Source: an uncultured Bacteroidales bacterium
GTDB lineage: Bacteria > Bacteroidota > Bacteroidia > Bacteroidales > Paludibacteraceae
Length of the DNA stretch: 37,666 nt
Reading direction: 5' to 3'
Assembly (NCBI GenBank): GCA_902774075.1
Contig: CACYGT010000007.1
Coordinates: 1 to 37,666 of the forward strand
The notes beneath the pieces are model-generated. The model was not told the DNA's origin. It did not search any database and worked only from the letters and a program-made list of their open reading frames with translations. Shown one piece after another: positions 1 to 9,000 of the stretch; positions within the stretch are counted from its first letter, which is position 1; each line of letters begins with the position of its first letter. Made by a program: the position numbers and the translations under genes.

Positions 1-1
1 T

Positions 2-139
2 GACATTACACTCAAATGCCAGTGCAATAACTTATTCAACACCAAATATGTGAATAATGGTGGTACAGATGGCGTCTATGTGTGGTATTTCCCGCAAGCT
101 GGCATCAACGTACACGCAGGGTTTGTCGTGCAATGGTAG
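2..139 (+). CDS. TonB-dependent outer-membrane receptor, C-terminal end only (partial)
   Basis: The frame is open from base 2 to a TAG stop at 137-139 and gives 45 residues; the start lies outside the window. The fragment contains LFNTKY, then a YFPQAG segment, and ends in VVQW. This arrangement (NLFNxxY, YxPQAGxN, then a final amphipathic strand ending in an aromatic residue) is typical of the last two strands of Bacteroidetes TonB-dependent receptors, which import large substrates across the outer membrane using TonB energy. The terminal aromatic residue fits the barrel-assembly signal. The gene converges on the membrane-protein gene of the opposite strand and overlaps its 3' end by 35 nt. 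The substrate cannot be told, because the plug and most of the barrel are missing. A SusC-type receptor is possible but cannot be separated from other TonB receptors here. Confidence 0.8.
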   Translation, partial: DITLKCQCNNLFNTKYVNNGGTDGVYVWYFPQAGINVHAGFVVQW

Positions 140-641
140 AGACGAGCCACGCCAGAAGGATAGCGCCTGTGGGAATCCAACCCCAGGCGTTTTCTGTTGC
201 AAAGAAGTGTGCCCAGGGGTTAGCTATCCACCCGAGGACGATGAAGATCGCGGCCCAGATAGCTACAACGGCATAGCCGATCAGCGTAGCTATGAACGCG
301 CGGAAAGAGAAGAGGTTTTGATAGATGAGATAGATCCAGAAGGCGAGGGTCAGAAAAAGGACAGTTGGCAGCCAATACGAAGCGATGCCTAATAAGAGCG
401 CCATCTGGAAACACTCTTCGATGGACGAAGTGTGGCGCTTGAGGCGACCGATGATGACAATGACGATCAAGACGAAAGCCGTTACCAAATAGCCGAAATA
501 GTAGTTAGAAGTTAGACCGGCTTCGCCTGTTAGACCGCTTCGCTGTGAGAGCAAGGCGGGCACAAGCGAACCACCTATCGCCAGCAGCCAAAAGACTGCC
601 GGCAACAGATGGTATAATATAACTTGCGTCTGACGCCTCAT
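105..641 (-). CDS. Small multi-pass membrane protein, unknown function
   Basis: A 178-residue protein that is mostly hydrophobic, with about four or five predicted membrane segments (roughly residues 8-30, 47-66, 78-104, 112-140 and 148-170) and few charged residues. No catalytic motif or named family is recognised. Its ATG overlaps the TGA of the upstream M3 peptidase gene in an ATGA arrangement, so it is probably translationally coupled and is the last gene of the ileS operon. Its 3' end overlaps the convergent TonB-receptor gene by 35 nt, so there is no room for a separate terminator between them. The tight coupling suggests a real expressed gene despite the lack of a known family. Confidence 0.75.
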   Translation of the reverse strand: MRRQTQVILYHLLPAVFWLLAIGGSLVPALLSQRSGLTGEAGLTSNYYFGYLVTAFVLIVIVIIGRLKRHTSSIEECFQMALLLGIASYWLPTVLFLTLAFWIYLIYQNLFSFRAFIATLIGYAVVAIWAAIFIVLGWIANPWAHFFATENAWGWIPTGAILLAWLVSTIARQTLRVR

Positions 642-2737
642 TCAATAAATCCTTTACGACGCAGGAGATTCTTGGGATCCGCCTCTTTGCCGCGGAACTC
701 AATGTAGAGTTCTTGTGCGTCGCGTGTACCGCCCTGCTCAAGCAGGTGACGGAAACGTTTTGCGGTCTCGGCATCAAAGAGGTCGCCGGTCTCCTTGAAA
801 GCCGCAAAAGCATCGGCATCGAGTACGGCAGCCCACGTGTAGCTGTAATAGCCTGCCTCGTAGCCGGTCGTGAAGATGTGGTTGTAGAAAGTCGGACGAT
901 AACGCACGATGATCTCGTCGATCATATTCATTTTCGCCAGGCTCTGTTTCTCGAACGCATTGACATCAAGGCCTTCGGCGGTGGTCAACTCATGGAAGTC
1001 CATGTCGAGGATAGACGCCGAGAGGAGTTCGGTCGTTACAAAACCTTGGTTGAACTTACCGGCTGCGTTGATCTTGGCAATCAGTTCGTCAGGAATCACT
1101 TCGCCTGTCTGGTAATGGAAGGCATAGGTCTTGAGCACCTCCGGCTCGTAGGCGTAGTTCTCCATGAACTGCGAGGGCAGTTCGACGAAGTCGCGCGGGG
1201 TGTTGGTACCGCTGAGCGATTTGTAATGCGCTTTGGAAAGCAAGCCATGAAGCGCATGGCCGAACTCATGGAAGAGGGTCTCTACGTCGTCCATCGAGAG
1301 GAGCGAGGGGTTGCCTGCGGTCGGTTTGTTGAAGTTACCGACATTGATGATAACAGGACGATGGTCCACACCGTTGTCGTCGATATACTGCGGGAGGATC
1401 TGGTTCATCCAGGCACCCGGACGTTTGCCTGCGCGGGGGAAATAGTCGGTATAGAGGATACCTACCAGGTCACCGTTCGCTTCGGTCACTTTGAAGACCT
1501 CTACCTCGGGGTTATAAACCGGCATGTTCTCCAGTTTCTCGAACTGCAGACCATAGAGTTTGGTAGCTACACCGAACGCACCTTTGCGTACGTTATCGAG
1601 TTCGAAATAAGGCTTGAGTTCTTCTTCGTCCAGGTCATATTTGGCCTTACGCAGTTTCTCTGCATAGAACCACCAATCCCAAGGCTGTAACTTCTCGCCA
1701 GGAAGATCTTGGTCAAGCAGTTTCTGCAGTTCAGCAGCTTCGCGCTTGGCTGCCTTGAGGGAAGGAACCCAAACAGAAGCGAGGAAAGCGTCTACGGTCT
1801 GATGGTTCTTTGCCATGCAGTCTGCCAGGATATAGTCGGCAGGGTTGTCGTAGCCGAACAGTTTGGCTTTCTCGATACGCAGTTCCATCTCACGGATGAT
1901 AACGGCTTTGTTATCGTTCTCGTTGTCATGGTTCGCACGGGTAGTGTAGTCCATAAGGAGCTGCTTGCGCAGTTCGCGGTTCTCGCAGTACTGGAGTACC
2001 GGTGTAAAGCTCGTGCGCTTCGGAGTGAAGAGCCACTCACCCGGGTGACCGGCTGCCGTTGCCTCTTCGGCTGCGGCTGCTTTGGCACTCTCCGGAAGAC
2101 CTGCCAACTCTGCTTCGTCTGTAACAAAGAACTGACATGCGTTCGTCTCTGCTACGACGTTGTTACCGAACTTAAGGGAGAGTAGACCGAGCTCTTGATT
2201 GATCTCTTTGAGGCGCTCTTTCTTGTCTTCAGGCAGGTTCGCACCGTTGTCTGCAAAGTTCTTGTAGGTTTCGGTGAGCAGTCTCATCTGCTCTGCGTTG
2301 AGGCCTAAGCCTTCTCGCTGATTATAGACTGCTTTGACACGCTGGAAGAGGGCATCGTTGAGGATGATACCGTCACTGAGTTCGCTCAGCATCGGGCTTA
2401 CTTGCTCTGCGATCTCGTTCATCTCGTCGTTGCCGTCGGCTTCGAGGACGTTGAAGAAAACACCTACGACGCAGTCTAACAAGAGACCACTGCGGTCGAG
2501 GGCTACGATGGTATTCTCGAACGTAGGCTCTGCGGGGTTATTCACGATAGCTTCTACCTCGGCTTTGTTCTGGCGGATCGCCTCTTCGAATGCCGGCAGG
2601 TAATGCTCATTCTTCACTTGGTTGAAGGCAGGTACACCAAAGGGGGTGTTCGGCTGCTCCAACAACGGGTTGGTCTGGTTGCAAGCTAATAAACTCATAG
2701 CAGCAATTCCTAAAAGGAATAATTTGGAATTGGTCAT
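638..2737 (-). CDS. dcp: M3 family metallopeptidase (peptidyl-dipeptidase Dcp / oligopeptidase type), lipoprotein
   Basis: A 699-residue zinc peptidase that should cleave short peptides, releasing dipeptides from the C-terminus if it is a true Dcp. The zinc site is complete: HEFGH with H490, E491 and H494, and the third ligand E519 in the DFVELPSQ segment, with the spacing found in thimet oligopeptidase. The length matches the Dcp/OpdA family. The N-terminus is a lipoprotein signal peptide ending in LLAC (Cys19), so the enzyme is probably anchored in the envelope, whereas E. coli Dcp is soluble. It lies 21 nt after the AsmA-like gene and overlaps the following membrane-protein gene by ATGA. 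The 21-nt gap and the start codon are made of a 7-nt repeat (2731-2758). Dcp versus oligopeptidase A cannot be settled by eye. Confidence 0.93.
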   Translation of the reverse strand: MTNSKLFLLGIAAMSLLACNQTNPLLEQPNTPFGVPAFNQVKNEHYLPAFEEAIRQNKAEVEAIVNNPAEPTFENTIVALDRSGLLLDCVVGVFFNVLEADGNDEMNEIAEQVSPMLSELSDGIILNDALFQRVKAVYNQREGLGLNAEQMRLLTETYKNFADNGANLPEDKKERLKEINQELGLLSLKFGNNVVAETNACQFFVTDEAELAGLPESAKAAAAEEATAAGHPGEWLFTPKRTSFTPVLQYCENRELRKQLLMDYTTRANHDNENDNKAVIIREMELRIEKAKLFGYDNPADYILADCMAKNHQTVDAFLASVWVPSLKAAKREAAELQKLLDQDLPGEKLQPWDWWFYAEKLRKAKYDLDEEELKPYFELDNVRKGAFGVATKLYGLQFEKLENMPVYNPEVEVFKVTEANGDLVGILYTDYFPRAGKRPGAWMNQILPQYIDDNGVDHRPVIINVGNFNKPTAGNPSLLSMDDVETLFHEFGHALHGLLSKAHYKSLSGTNTPRDFVELPSQFMENYAYEPEVLKTYAFHYQTGEVIPDELIAKINAAGKFNQGFVTTELLSASILDMDFHELTTAEGLDVNAFEKQSLAKMNMIDEIIVRYRPTFYNHIFTTGYEAGYYSYTWAAVLDADAFAAFKETGDLFDAETAKRFRHLLEQGGTRDAQELYIEFRGKEADPKNLLRRKGFIE

Positions 2738-2758
2738 TTGTAATTTGTGATTTGTAGA
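2731..2758. repeat. 7-nt period tract at the M3 peptidase start
   Basis: Read on the + strand the units are TGGTCAT, TTGTAAT, TTGTGAT and TTGTAGA. The tract fills the whole 21-nt space between the AsmA-like stop codon and the M3 peptidase start and also supplies that start codon (CAT at 2735-2737). Nearly the same unit series is found at the rpe start (20705-20746). Confidence 0.75.
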
Positions 2759-5593
2759 TTATTGAATGCGTACATTTTTCTCCATGGACTGTTTGATACG
2801 CTGGCGTATCTCCTTGGACTGCGTGTCGGCTTTTTCGTACCAACGAGGCTTGAAGTCCTTGGCGTATTTGCACTTGGCGAGTTTGATGTTGAGGTCGTCT
2901 AATGTACCATCTACATGCACGCCGAGATAAATAGGACTAAGGACGTTGATGTCGTAGTCAAAAGTCATGTCTGTCTTGTGTCGTCCGCCGAGTGCTACCA
3001 TGTAGTTATCCATCTGCACGCAAAGCGGATAGACGTCGATCTGGTCTTTATAAACTACTATCTCCGCGTCAATAGAGTCGATCTTGTTCTCGGTTTTCTT
3101 ATTGAAGAGCAGCAGTTTGGATATCTTCGAGAAGGTCTCACTATCGAGTACGACGAGGTCTTTTCCTGTTAGGGAAGCACCGCCGCGAAGTGTACTGATT
3201 TTGGGCTTGTAGTCCTCGAACATGTAGGTCTCTGCGGCGAGATGGAAGCGTGCTGCGCCTTTGAAGGATTTAAGCATAGGCACCATCTCTTCGAGATTCG
3301 GGATCATAGACAACAGTTCGTCAATGTCGATATCAATCATGTGGTAGTCCAGACCGATGTAGAGGTGGTCTCGCCAAGGCGATTTATACATGGCGGTCAG
3401 TTGGAGTTTCGCCGCTTTGCATACGAAGCCCATCTCGTCAAGAATCAATTCGCCGTTTTTAACGTATAATCCGCCTTTCAGGTCGTGCGCTGTTTGGTTA
3501 AATATCTCGATTTCCTGAATATGCGTGTTCAGCGCGAGGTCGACATCGGTAGGAACGAGGAAAGGATCGCTTTCAGCATTGGCGTTGGCATTAGTGTTGG
3601 CATTGGCCGTTGGCTCTTCGGTTGCGGGTGTAGCTTCCTCTTCGGATCCTTCATCGGCACTGAACCAAGCAAGGAGTTGGTTCGCGTCACAGTGGTTAGA
3701 GACAACCTCCAGCTCGCCTTCCAGAATCGCTTCATGGCGAAGCCATTTGCCTATATGTCGAATATTACCGGCGAGGTTAAGATCGGAGTTGCCCAGTACG
3801 ATACGCGAGTTATCGATATGCATGGCGCGGTTGGAGTAACTGAACTCGATAGACGGGATATGTACCGTTTCCGGCAGTTTCTCAGGCAGGTTGAGAACTC
3901 CATTCTTGAGGTTTACTTTCAGGCGCGGATTCCATTTGAGCAAAGCGTTCTCTCCATCTTTGTTGTAACGCGCGCCGGCTTCAAGAGCCAGCGAACCGGT
4001 TTTTGCTTGCAGTTCCTCTCCCATATTGGCTATGAGTGCTTGCGTCTTGAGTTTAGCGTTCACGCGTTTACCTCCTGTCACAGCTGCCTCCAGTTGTGCG
4101 TCCTTAAGGTCGGCGTGGATATCCTCAAACGAACCAACCAGAGTTTCGCTGGTCAGGGTTAGTTTATATTCCGCTTTGTCAGAAAGGATCTTCGTTCCTT
4201 GTGCATGGATAGTAGATGCTCCTAAGTCGGCAACGACCGTAGTATCCATGGTGAAGAACAAGTGATCAGTAGTAAGATCTACCTCTGCGTTCGGAATACA
4301 GGATTTCTGCAGGTCGCTCATACGCATTTTTGCTTTTGCCGTTCCTTTCATTCGACCCTCTATGCGCATGGAGTCCGGAAGGAAATAGTCGAAGTCCGGG
4401 ATATTGGCATCAAGGTTGAGATGCAGATCAAGGAGCATATCGCCCAAGAGGTCGTTCACTTTACCCGCGACGCTCACTTGGCTGTTTTTGGTCTTGGCAG
4501 AGAGTTTCTTTAGACGCACGTTGGAGCGTTGGCCTTTGTTGAGGTTGAGGTCTGCGTCAGCTTGAAGTGCTATGTCTCGGAGGGTATAGGGAAGCGGTTT
4601 ATAACTGCCCTTTCCGTTTTTGAGATTCAGTTGAGCGGTCACCAAAGGCATCTGGGCGTCGCTGTAGGTTCCTTTAACTGTGGCGTCCAATTGTATTTTG
4701 CCATCTACGTCGATGTCCTTGAGCGATGAAGTGAAGGACGCCGGAACAAGAGCCAGCAGTTGTTTGATCTGCCATTCTCCGGTAGAGAGTGCCACATCCA
4801 GGTCAATGTCTTCGTTGAGGGCTACTTTGCCTTCGAGACGAATGTCAAAATCATTGACCGCCAGGCGTGCTCCATCAAAAGCAAAATGCATGGAGTCGAG
4901 GTTCATAGCCAGGGGGGCTATCAACTCAAGATGCAGGTTGTCGGCATAGGTCTCGCCTTGGAGGGTTGCGCAGACATCCTGTGCGTCGAGCGCTATGAGC
5001 ATATCGTCCCAACTCTCCGCTTTGGCGGACAACTCGGTCTCACCCAGCGAAGCTTGGATCGTATCTTTGTTATCCACAAAGGTGATCGCGTTCGCTTTGA
5101 TACGCAGGCCATCGACGCGCAATGCATCGAACGGCAAAGCAAAAGCAGTCGTGTCAACTGTGGTGTCAGGCGTAGAGACAAAGACATCGGAGAGGTTCGT
5201 TGTACCGTCTTCGGCAATAAAGAAGTTCACCTGCGCGTCGTCTAAGAGCAGTTCGTGCACGTGGAGGTTGTTGTGGTCAAGAAACTCCTTGACGTCGACT
5301 GTTGCTACGAAATGGCGAGCGGCTACTACGGTGTCGTTCTGCGCACCCTCTTTGGGGTTAATGAGCAACAGACCGTCAGCCCGCAGACCAAAGCGCGGGA
5401 AGGTGGAGAAGAAGGTCAGATCCACTTCGCCGATCTCGTACGGGCAGGTGATGAACTGATCGGCTGCCTGACGTGCGATAGGTGTCAGCCGGGCGGGTGT
5501 GACGATGACATAGCAAACGATGCAGACTGCTGCTACAACCGTCAGCACGATGCCGAACAGCGTCCAACCGATGATTTTGAGTGCACGTTTCAT
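2759..5593 (-). CDS. AsmA-like inner-membrane anchored protein
   Basis: A 944-residue protein with one N-terminal membrane segment (about residues 8-32) and a long, beta-rich, non-repetitive remainder. The start (membrane anchor, then VTPARLTPIARQAADQ and a segment on FSTFPRFGLRADGL) and the later alternating short strands fit the AsmA/TamB superfamily, which forms elongated grooves in the periplasm thought to carry phospholipids to the outer membrane or to aid outer-membrane assembly. A flexible linker rich in Thr, Ala and Asn (TEEPTANANTNANANAES) sits near residue 640 and is encoded by a hexanucleotide-like low-complexity run at about 3570-3615. The gene is 12 nt downstream of the small lipoprotein gene and 21 nt upstream of the M3 peptidase gene, in the ileS operon. 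Confidence in the superfamily is good; the exact role is not known. Confidence 0.82.
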   Translation of the reverse strand: MKRALKIIGWTLFGIVLTVVAAVCIVCYVIVTPARLTPIARQAADQFITCPYEIGEVDLTFFSTFPRFGLRADGLLLINPKEGAQNDTVVAARHFVATVDVKEFLDHNNLHVHELLLDDAQVNFFIAEDGTTNLSDVFVSTPDTTVDTTAFALPFDALRVDGLRIKANAITFVDNKDTIQASLGETELSAKAESWDDMLIALDAQDVCATLQGETYADNLHLELIAPLAMNLDSMHFAFDGARLAVNDFDIRLEGKVALNEDIDLDVALSTGEWQIKQLLALVPASFTSSLKDIDVDGKIQLDATVKGTYSDAQMPLVTAQLNLKNGKGSYKPLPYTLRDIALQADADLNLNKGQRSNVRLKKLSAKTKNSQVSVAGKVNDLLGDMLLDLHLNLDANIPDFDYFLPDSMRIEGRMKGTAKAKMRMSDLQKSCIPNAEVDLTTDHLFFTMDTTVVADLGASTIHAQGTKILSDKAEYKLTLTSETLVGSFEDIHADLKDAQLEAAVTGGKRVNAKLKTQALIANMGEELQAKTGSLALEAGARYNKDGENALLKWNPRLKVNLKNGVLNLPEKLPETVHIPSIEFSYSNRAMHIDNSRIVLGNSDLNLAGNIRHIGKWLRHEAILEGELEVVSNHCDANQLLAWFSADEGSEEEATPATEEPTANANTNANANAESDPFLVPTDVDLALNTHIQEIEIFNQTAHDLKGGLYVKNGELILDEMGFVCKAAKLQLTAMYKSPWRDHLYIGLDYHMIDIDIDELLSMIPNLEEMVPMLKSFKGAARFHLAAETYMFEDYKPKISTLRGGASLTGKDLVVLDSETFSKISKLLLFNKKTENKIDSIDAEIVVYKDQIDVYPLCVQMDNYMVALGGRHKTDMTFDYDINVLSPIYLGVHVDGTLDDLNIKLAKCKYAKDFKPRWYEKADTQSKEIRQRIKQSMEKNVRIQ

Positions 5594-5605
5594 GAATAAG
5601 TCACA

Positions 5606-6025
5606 TTATTGTTTGTTGAAATAATGTTTGTCGTTCTTATAGCCTTGTTTATAATACTCCAGGCGTTTTGCGTTGAGAAGTGTGACGACATACAACTGCG
5701 TGCCTTCCACACCACCGTTGTCCATCATATGGATTTCCTCGAGTTGGTTGTTCTTGAGTTGGTATTTAAACCAACCGTTACCGTAGTCCACCAGACGATC
5801 TTCATACACTTTCTCGGCCTCGTCCCACTCTTTGCCCCATTCGTAGGTAGAAGTGTCGGCTTTCTCGGTTAAGAAACGTTTGTAGTGCTGTGTACCTTCT
5901 TCGAGCCATAAGCCGTGAAGGTCAGACTGCGAGAAAGTGTCGGTCTCTTTGTTAAAAAGACTACACGAAGCCATCGTTGCCGCTATAAAAGCGATCAAGA
6001 GATATTTACAATTCTTTGGTGTCAT
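5606..6025 (-). CDS. Small lipoprotein, possibly lipocalin-like
   Basis: A 139-residue protein with a lipoprotein signal ending in MASC (Cys21), so it is probably lipid-anchored in the envelope. The mature part begins with a HGLWLEEGTQHYKRFL segment and continues as short predicted strands (WFKYQLKNNQLEEIHMMD, then LYVVTLLNAKRLEYY). This resembles the small lipocalin-like lipoproteins of Bacteroidetes, where a strand starts with G-x-W and a later strand reads L-x-Y, but the match is by feel and not by a fixed motif. Its start codon overlaps the ileS stop codon (TAATG), so translation is probably coupled. No ligand can be proposed. Confidence 0.72.
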   Translation of the reverse strand: MTPKNCKYLLIAFIAATMASCSLFNKETDTFSQSDLHGLWLEEGTQHYKRFLTEKADTSTYEWGKEWDEAEKVYEDRLVDYGNGWFKYQLKNNQLEEIHMMDNGGVEGTQLYVVTLLNAKRLEYYKQGYKNDKHYFNKQ

Positions 6026-9000
6026 TATGCTTTTTCAATTTTGATGTTTACGTTATAGTTATCCATCTCAACGCTTTCGCCTTCTACGTTGGATGCCAGT
6101 TCGAGAGAGGTCGCCAATACCTGCGACGCGATATACTCGTTACAGTGAAGTACGGCGTTGTGGATCTCTTCGCGGTCCTCGATGGCCACTTTGATACGAT
6201 CTGTGATCTCCAGACCGGAGGACTTACGGAGATTTTGGATACGGTTGATGAGTTCACGTGCGATACCTTCTTCGATAAGGGCATCGGTCAGTTCGATATC
6301 CAGAGCGATCGTGAGGATACCGTTGTTGGCTACCAGCCAGCCCGGCATATCTTCGGTGATGATTTCGACATCCTCCTCTATCAATTGATAATTGACAGTT
6401 GATAGTTGATAATTGCCATTTTGCTCCATTTGAGCGATCTGGTCCTGATTCATCGCGTTGATCTCAGCGGCTACGGCTTTCATCTGTGCGCCGACTTTTT
6501 TACCGAGCACTTTGAAGTTCGGTTTGATTTTCTTGACGAGTTTGATCTCGCTCTGCTCGGCAGGAACGATGACAAGTTCCTTGACGTTCACTTCGTTCTT
6601 AATCAGTTCTGCCACATGCAGCAGAGCATCGGCTGTTTCTTGATCGGGCGTCGGGATAACGGCTTTCTGGAGCGGCTGACGTACGTTCTTCTCCGCACGT
6701 TTGCGGAGCGAGAGGATCATGGATGTGGCTTGTTGAGCGAGGTACATCTGACGTTCAAGGTTCGTATCGATGAGCGCTTCGTTGACCTTAGGCCAAGTGC
6801 TTAAATGTACGGTTTCGCCCGTGAGGTCACGGTAGAGCCGATCGGCATAGAACGGTGCATTCGGCGCCATGAGTTGGGCAACGGTCTTAAGACAGGTGTA
6901 GAGGGTCTCGTACGCCGCTTGTTTGTCCGCGTCCATGCTGCCACCCCAGAAACGTTTGCGGTTGAGACGTACGTACCAGTTGGACAGATCGTCCTGTACG
7001 AAATCGCTGATAGCACGACCGGCCTTGGTAGGTTCGTAGGCTTCGTAGGCTTCTGTCACTTCTTTGACGAGCGAGTTCAGTTTGGAGAGGATCCACTTGT
7101 CGATCTCTTGGTACTCCGCTATTACTCCGCTAATTCCTCCGTTCCGATTCTCTCTCGATTGTGTCTCGTTAGTCTGATTTGGCGTACTAACCCAGCCGTC
7201 TACGTTTGCATAGAGGGCGAAGAAACCATAGGTGTTATATAGCGTTCCGAAGAACTTACGGCGCACTTCGTCCACGCCTTCGGGGTCGAACTTAAGGTTC
7301 TCCCAAGGCGAGGAGTTGGTGAGCATGTACCAGCGTACAGCGTCCGCTCCATAGGTCTCCAACGCGCCGAACGGATCGACCGCGTTGCCGAGACGTTTGG
7401 ACATCTTATTGCCGTTCTTATCGAGCACGAGGCCGTTGGAGATGACGTTCTTGTAGGCCACAGTACCTTCTATCATCGTGTGGATCGCATGGAGGGTAAA
7501 GAACCAACCGCGGGTCTGGTCCACACCTTCGGAGATGAAGTCAGCCGTGCGCGGGGCGTCTGCGTTCTCGAACGGATAGTGATTCTGTGCATAAGGCATC
7601 GCACCCGAATCGAACCACACATCGATGAGGTCCAGTTCGCGCTTCATGGGCTTGCCGGAAGGCGAAACGAGGATGATGCTGTCTACATACGGACGATGGA
7701 GGTCGATGACAGACGGGTCGTAGTTCGCTTTGCTGTAGTCACCTACGATATGTTTGGGCCAGGGGTTGGCTTTCATGAAACCGGCCTTGACGGACTTGTC
7801 AATCTCGGCGAAGAGTTCTGCGATAGAGCCGATACAGAGTTCCTCTTGACCGTCTTCGGTACGCCAGATAGGCAGCGGTGTTCCCCAGTAACGGGAACGA
7901 GATAAGTTCCAGTCGTTGAGGTTGTTGAGCCACTGTCCGAAACGGCCTGTACCGGTGGATTCGGGTTGCCAGTTGATGGTTTTGTTGAGGGCGATCATCT
8001 CGTCCCGTGCCATGGTCGATTTGATGAACCAGGAGTCGAGCGGATAATAGAGAACCGGTTTGTCTGTACGCCAGCAGTGGGGGTACGAGTGGACGTGCTT
8101 CTCGGTCTTAAGCAGACGACCGTCGGCTTTCATCTCGAGACAGAGATGGAGGTCGAGTGACTCAGCCTTGGAGGCTGCTACTTCGTCGTACTTGCCATCT
8201 ACGGTGAACTGCGGATCGTAGGCGTTCTTGACCCAACGACCGGCGTACTTGCCATAGAGTTCGGTATTGACGTTCTCTTTAACCCACGCTTCGTCGAGGT
8301 CTTCTATCTTCCAGTACTTACCGGTGAAGTCCACCATCGGACGTGGGCCGAAGTTCTTGGTCTGCATGTAGAGTCCCGGCACACCGGCTGCGTCACCTAC
8401 TTTCTTATCGTCTGCACCAAAAGTCGGGGCAATATGTACGATACCTGTACCGTCTTCGGTGGTCACATAGTCACCCGGGATCACACGGAAAGCGCCCGAT
8501 CCGGGGTTCACCCACGGGAACAAAGGATCATATTTGAGGCCCACAAGGTCAGCGCCTTTGTAACGGGCTACGATCTGCGCGTTCTCGAAATACGCAGAGA
8601 GACGAGCGTCGGCGAGGATGATATGTTCACCTGTCTCGAGCTCAATCTCCACATAGTCGATCTTCGGGCCTACGCAGAGGGCGGTGTTGGAAGGAAGCGT
8701 CCACGGAGTGGTCGTCCACGCGATGATGTAACGGCCGTCCTTGAGATGGAATTTTGCTGTACAGGTAAGGTCCTTGACGTCGCGATAACAACCCGGTTGG
8801 TTGAGTTCGTGCGAAGAGAGACCTGTTCCGGCAGCCGGAGAGTACGGCTGGATCGTATAGCCTTTGTATAGGTAGCCTTTCTTGTAGAGTTCTTTGAGTA
8901 GGAACCATAGCGTCTCGATGTACTTGTTGTCGTAGGTGATATACGGATCGTTGAGGTCCACCCAGTAACCCATCTGTTTGGTCAGTTCGGTCCATTCAGC

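Noticed and set aside
713..1690. A 325-codon + strand frame opposite the M3 peptidase
   Set aside because: The opposite strand holds a complete zinc site and conserved family sequence, so this frame is a by-product of codon use.
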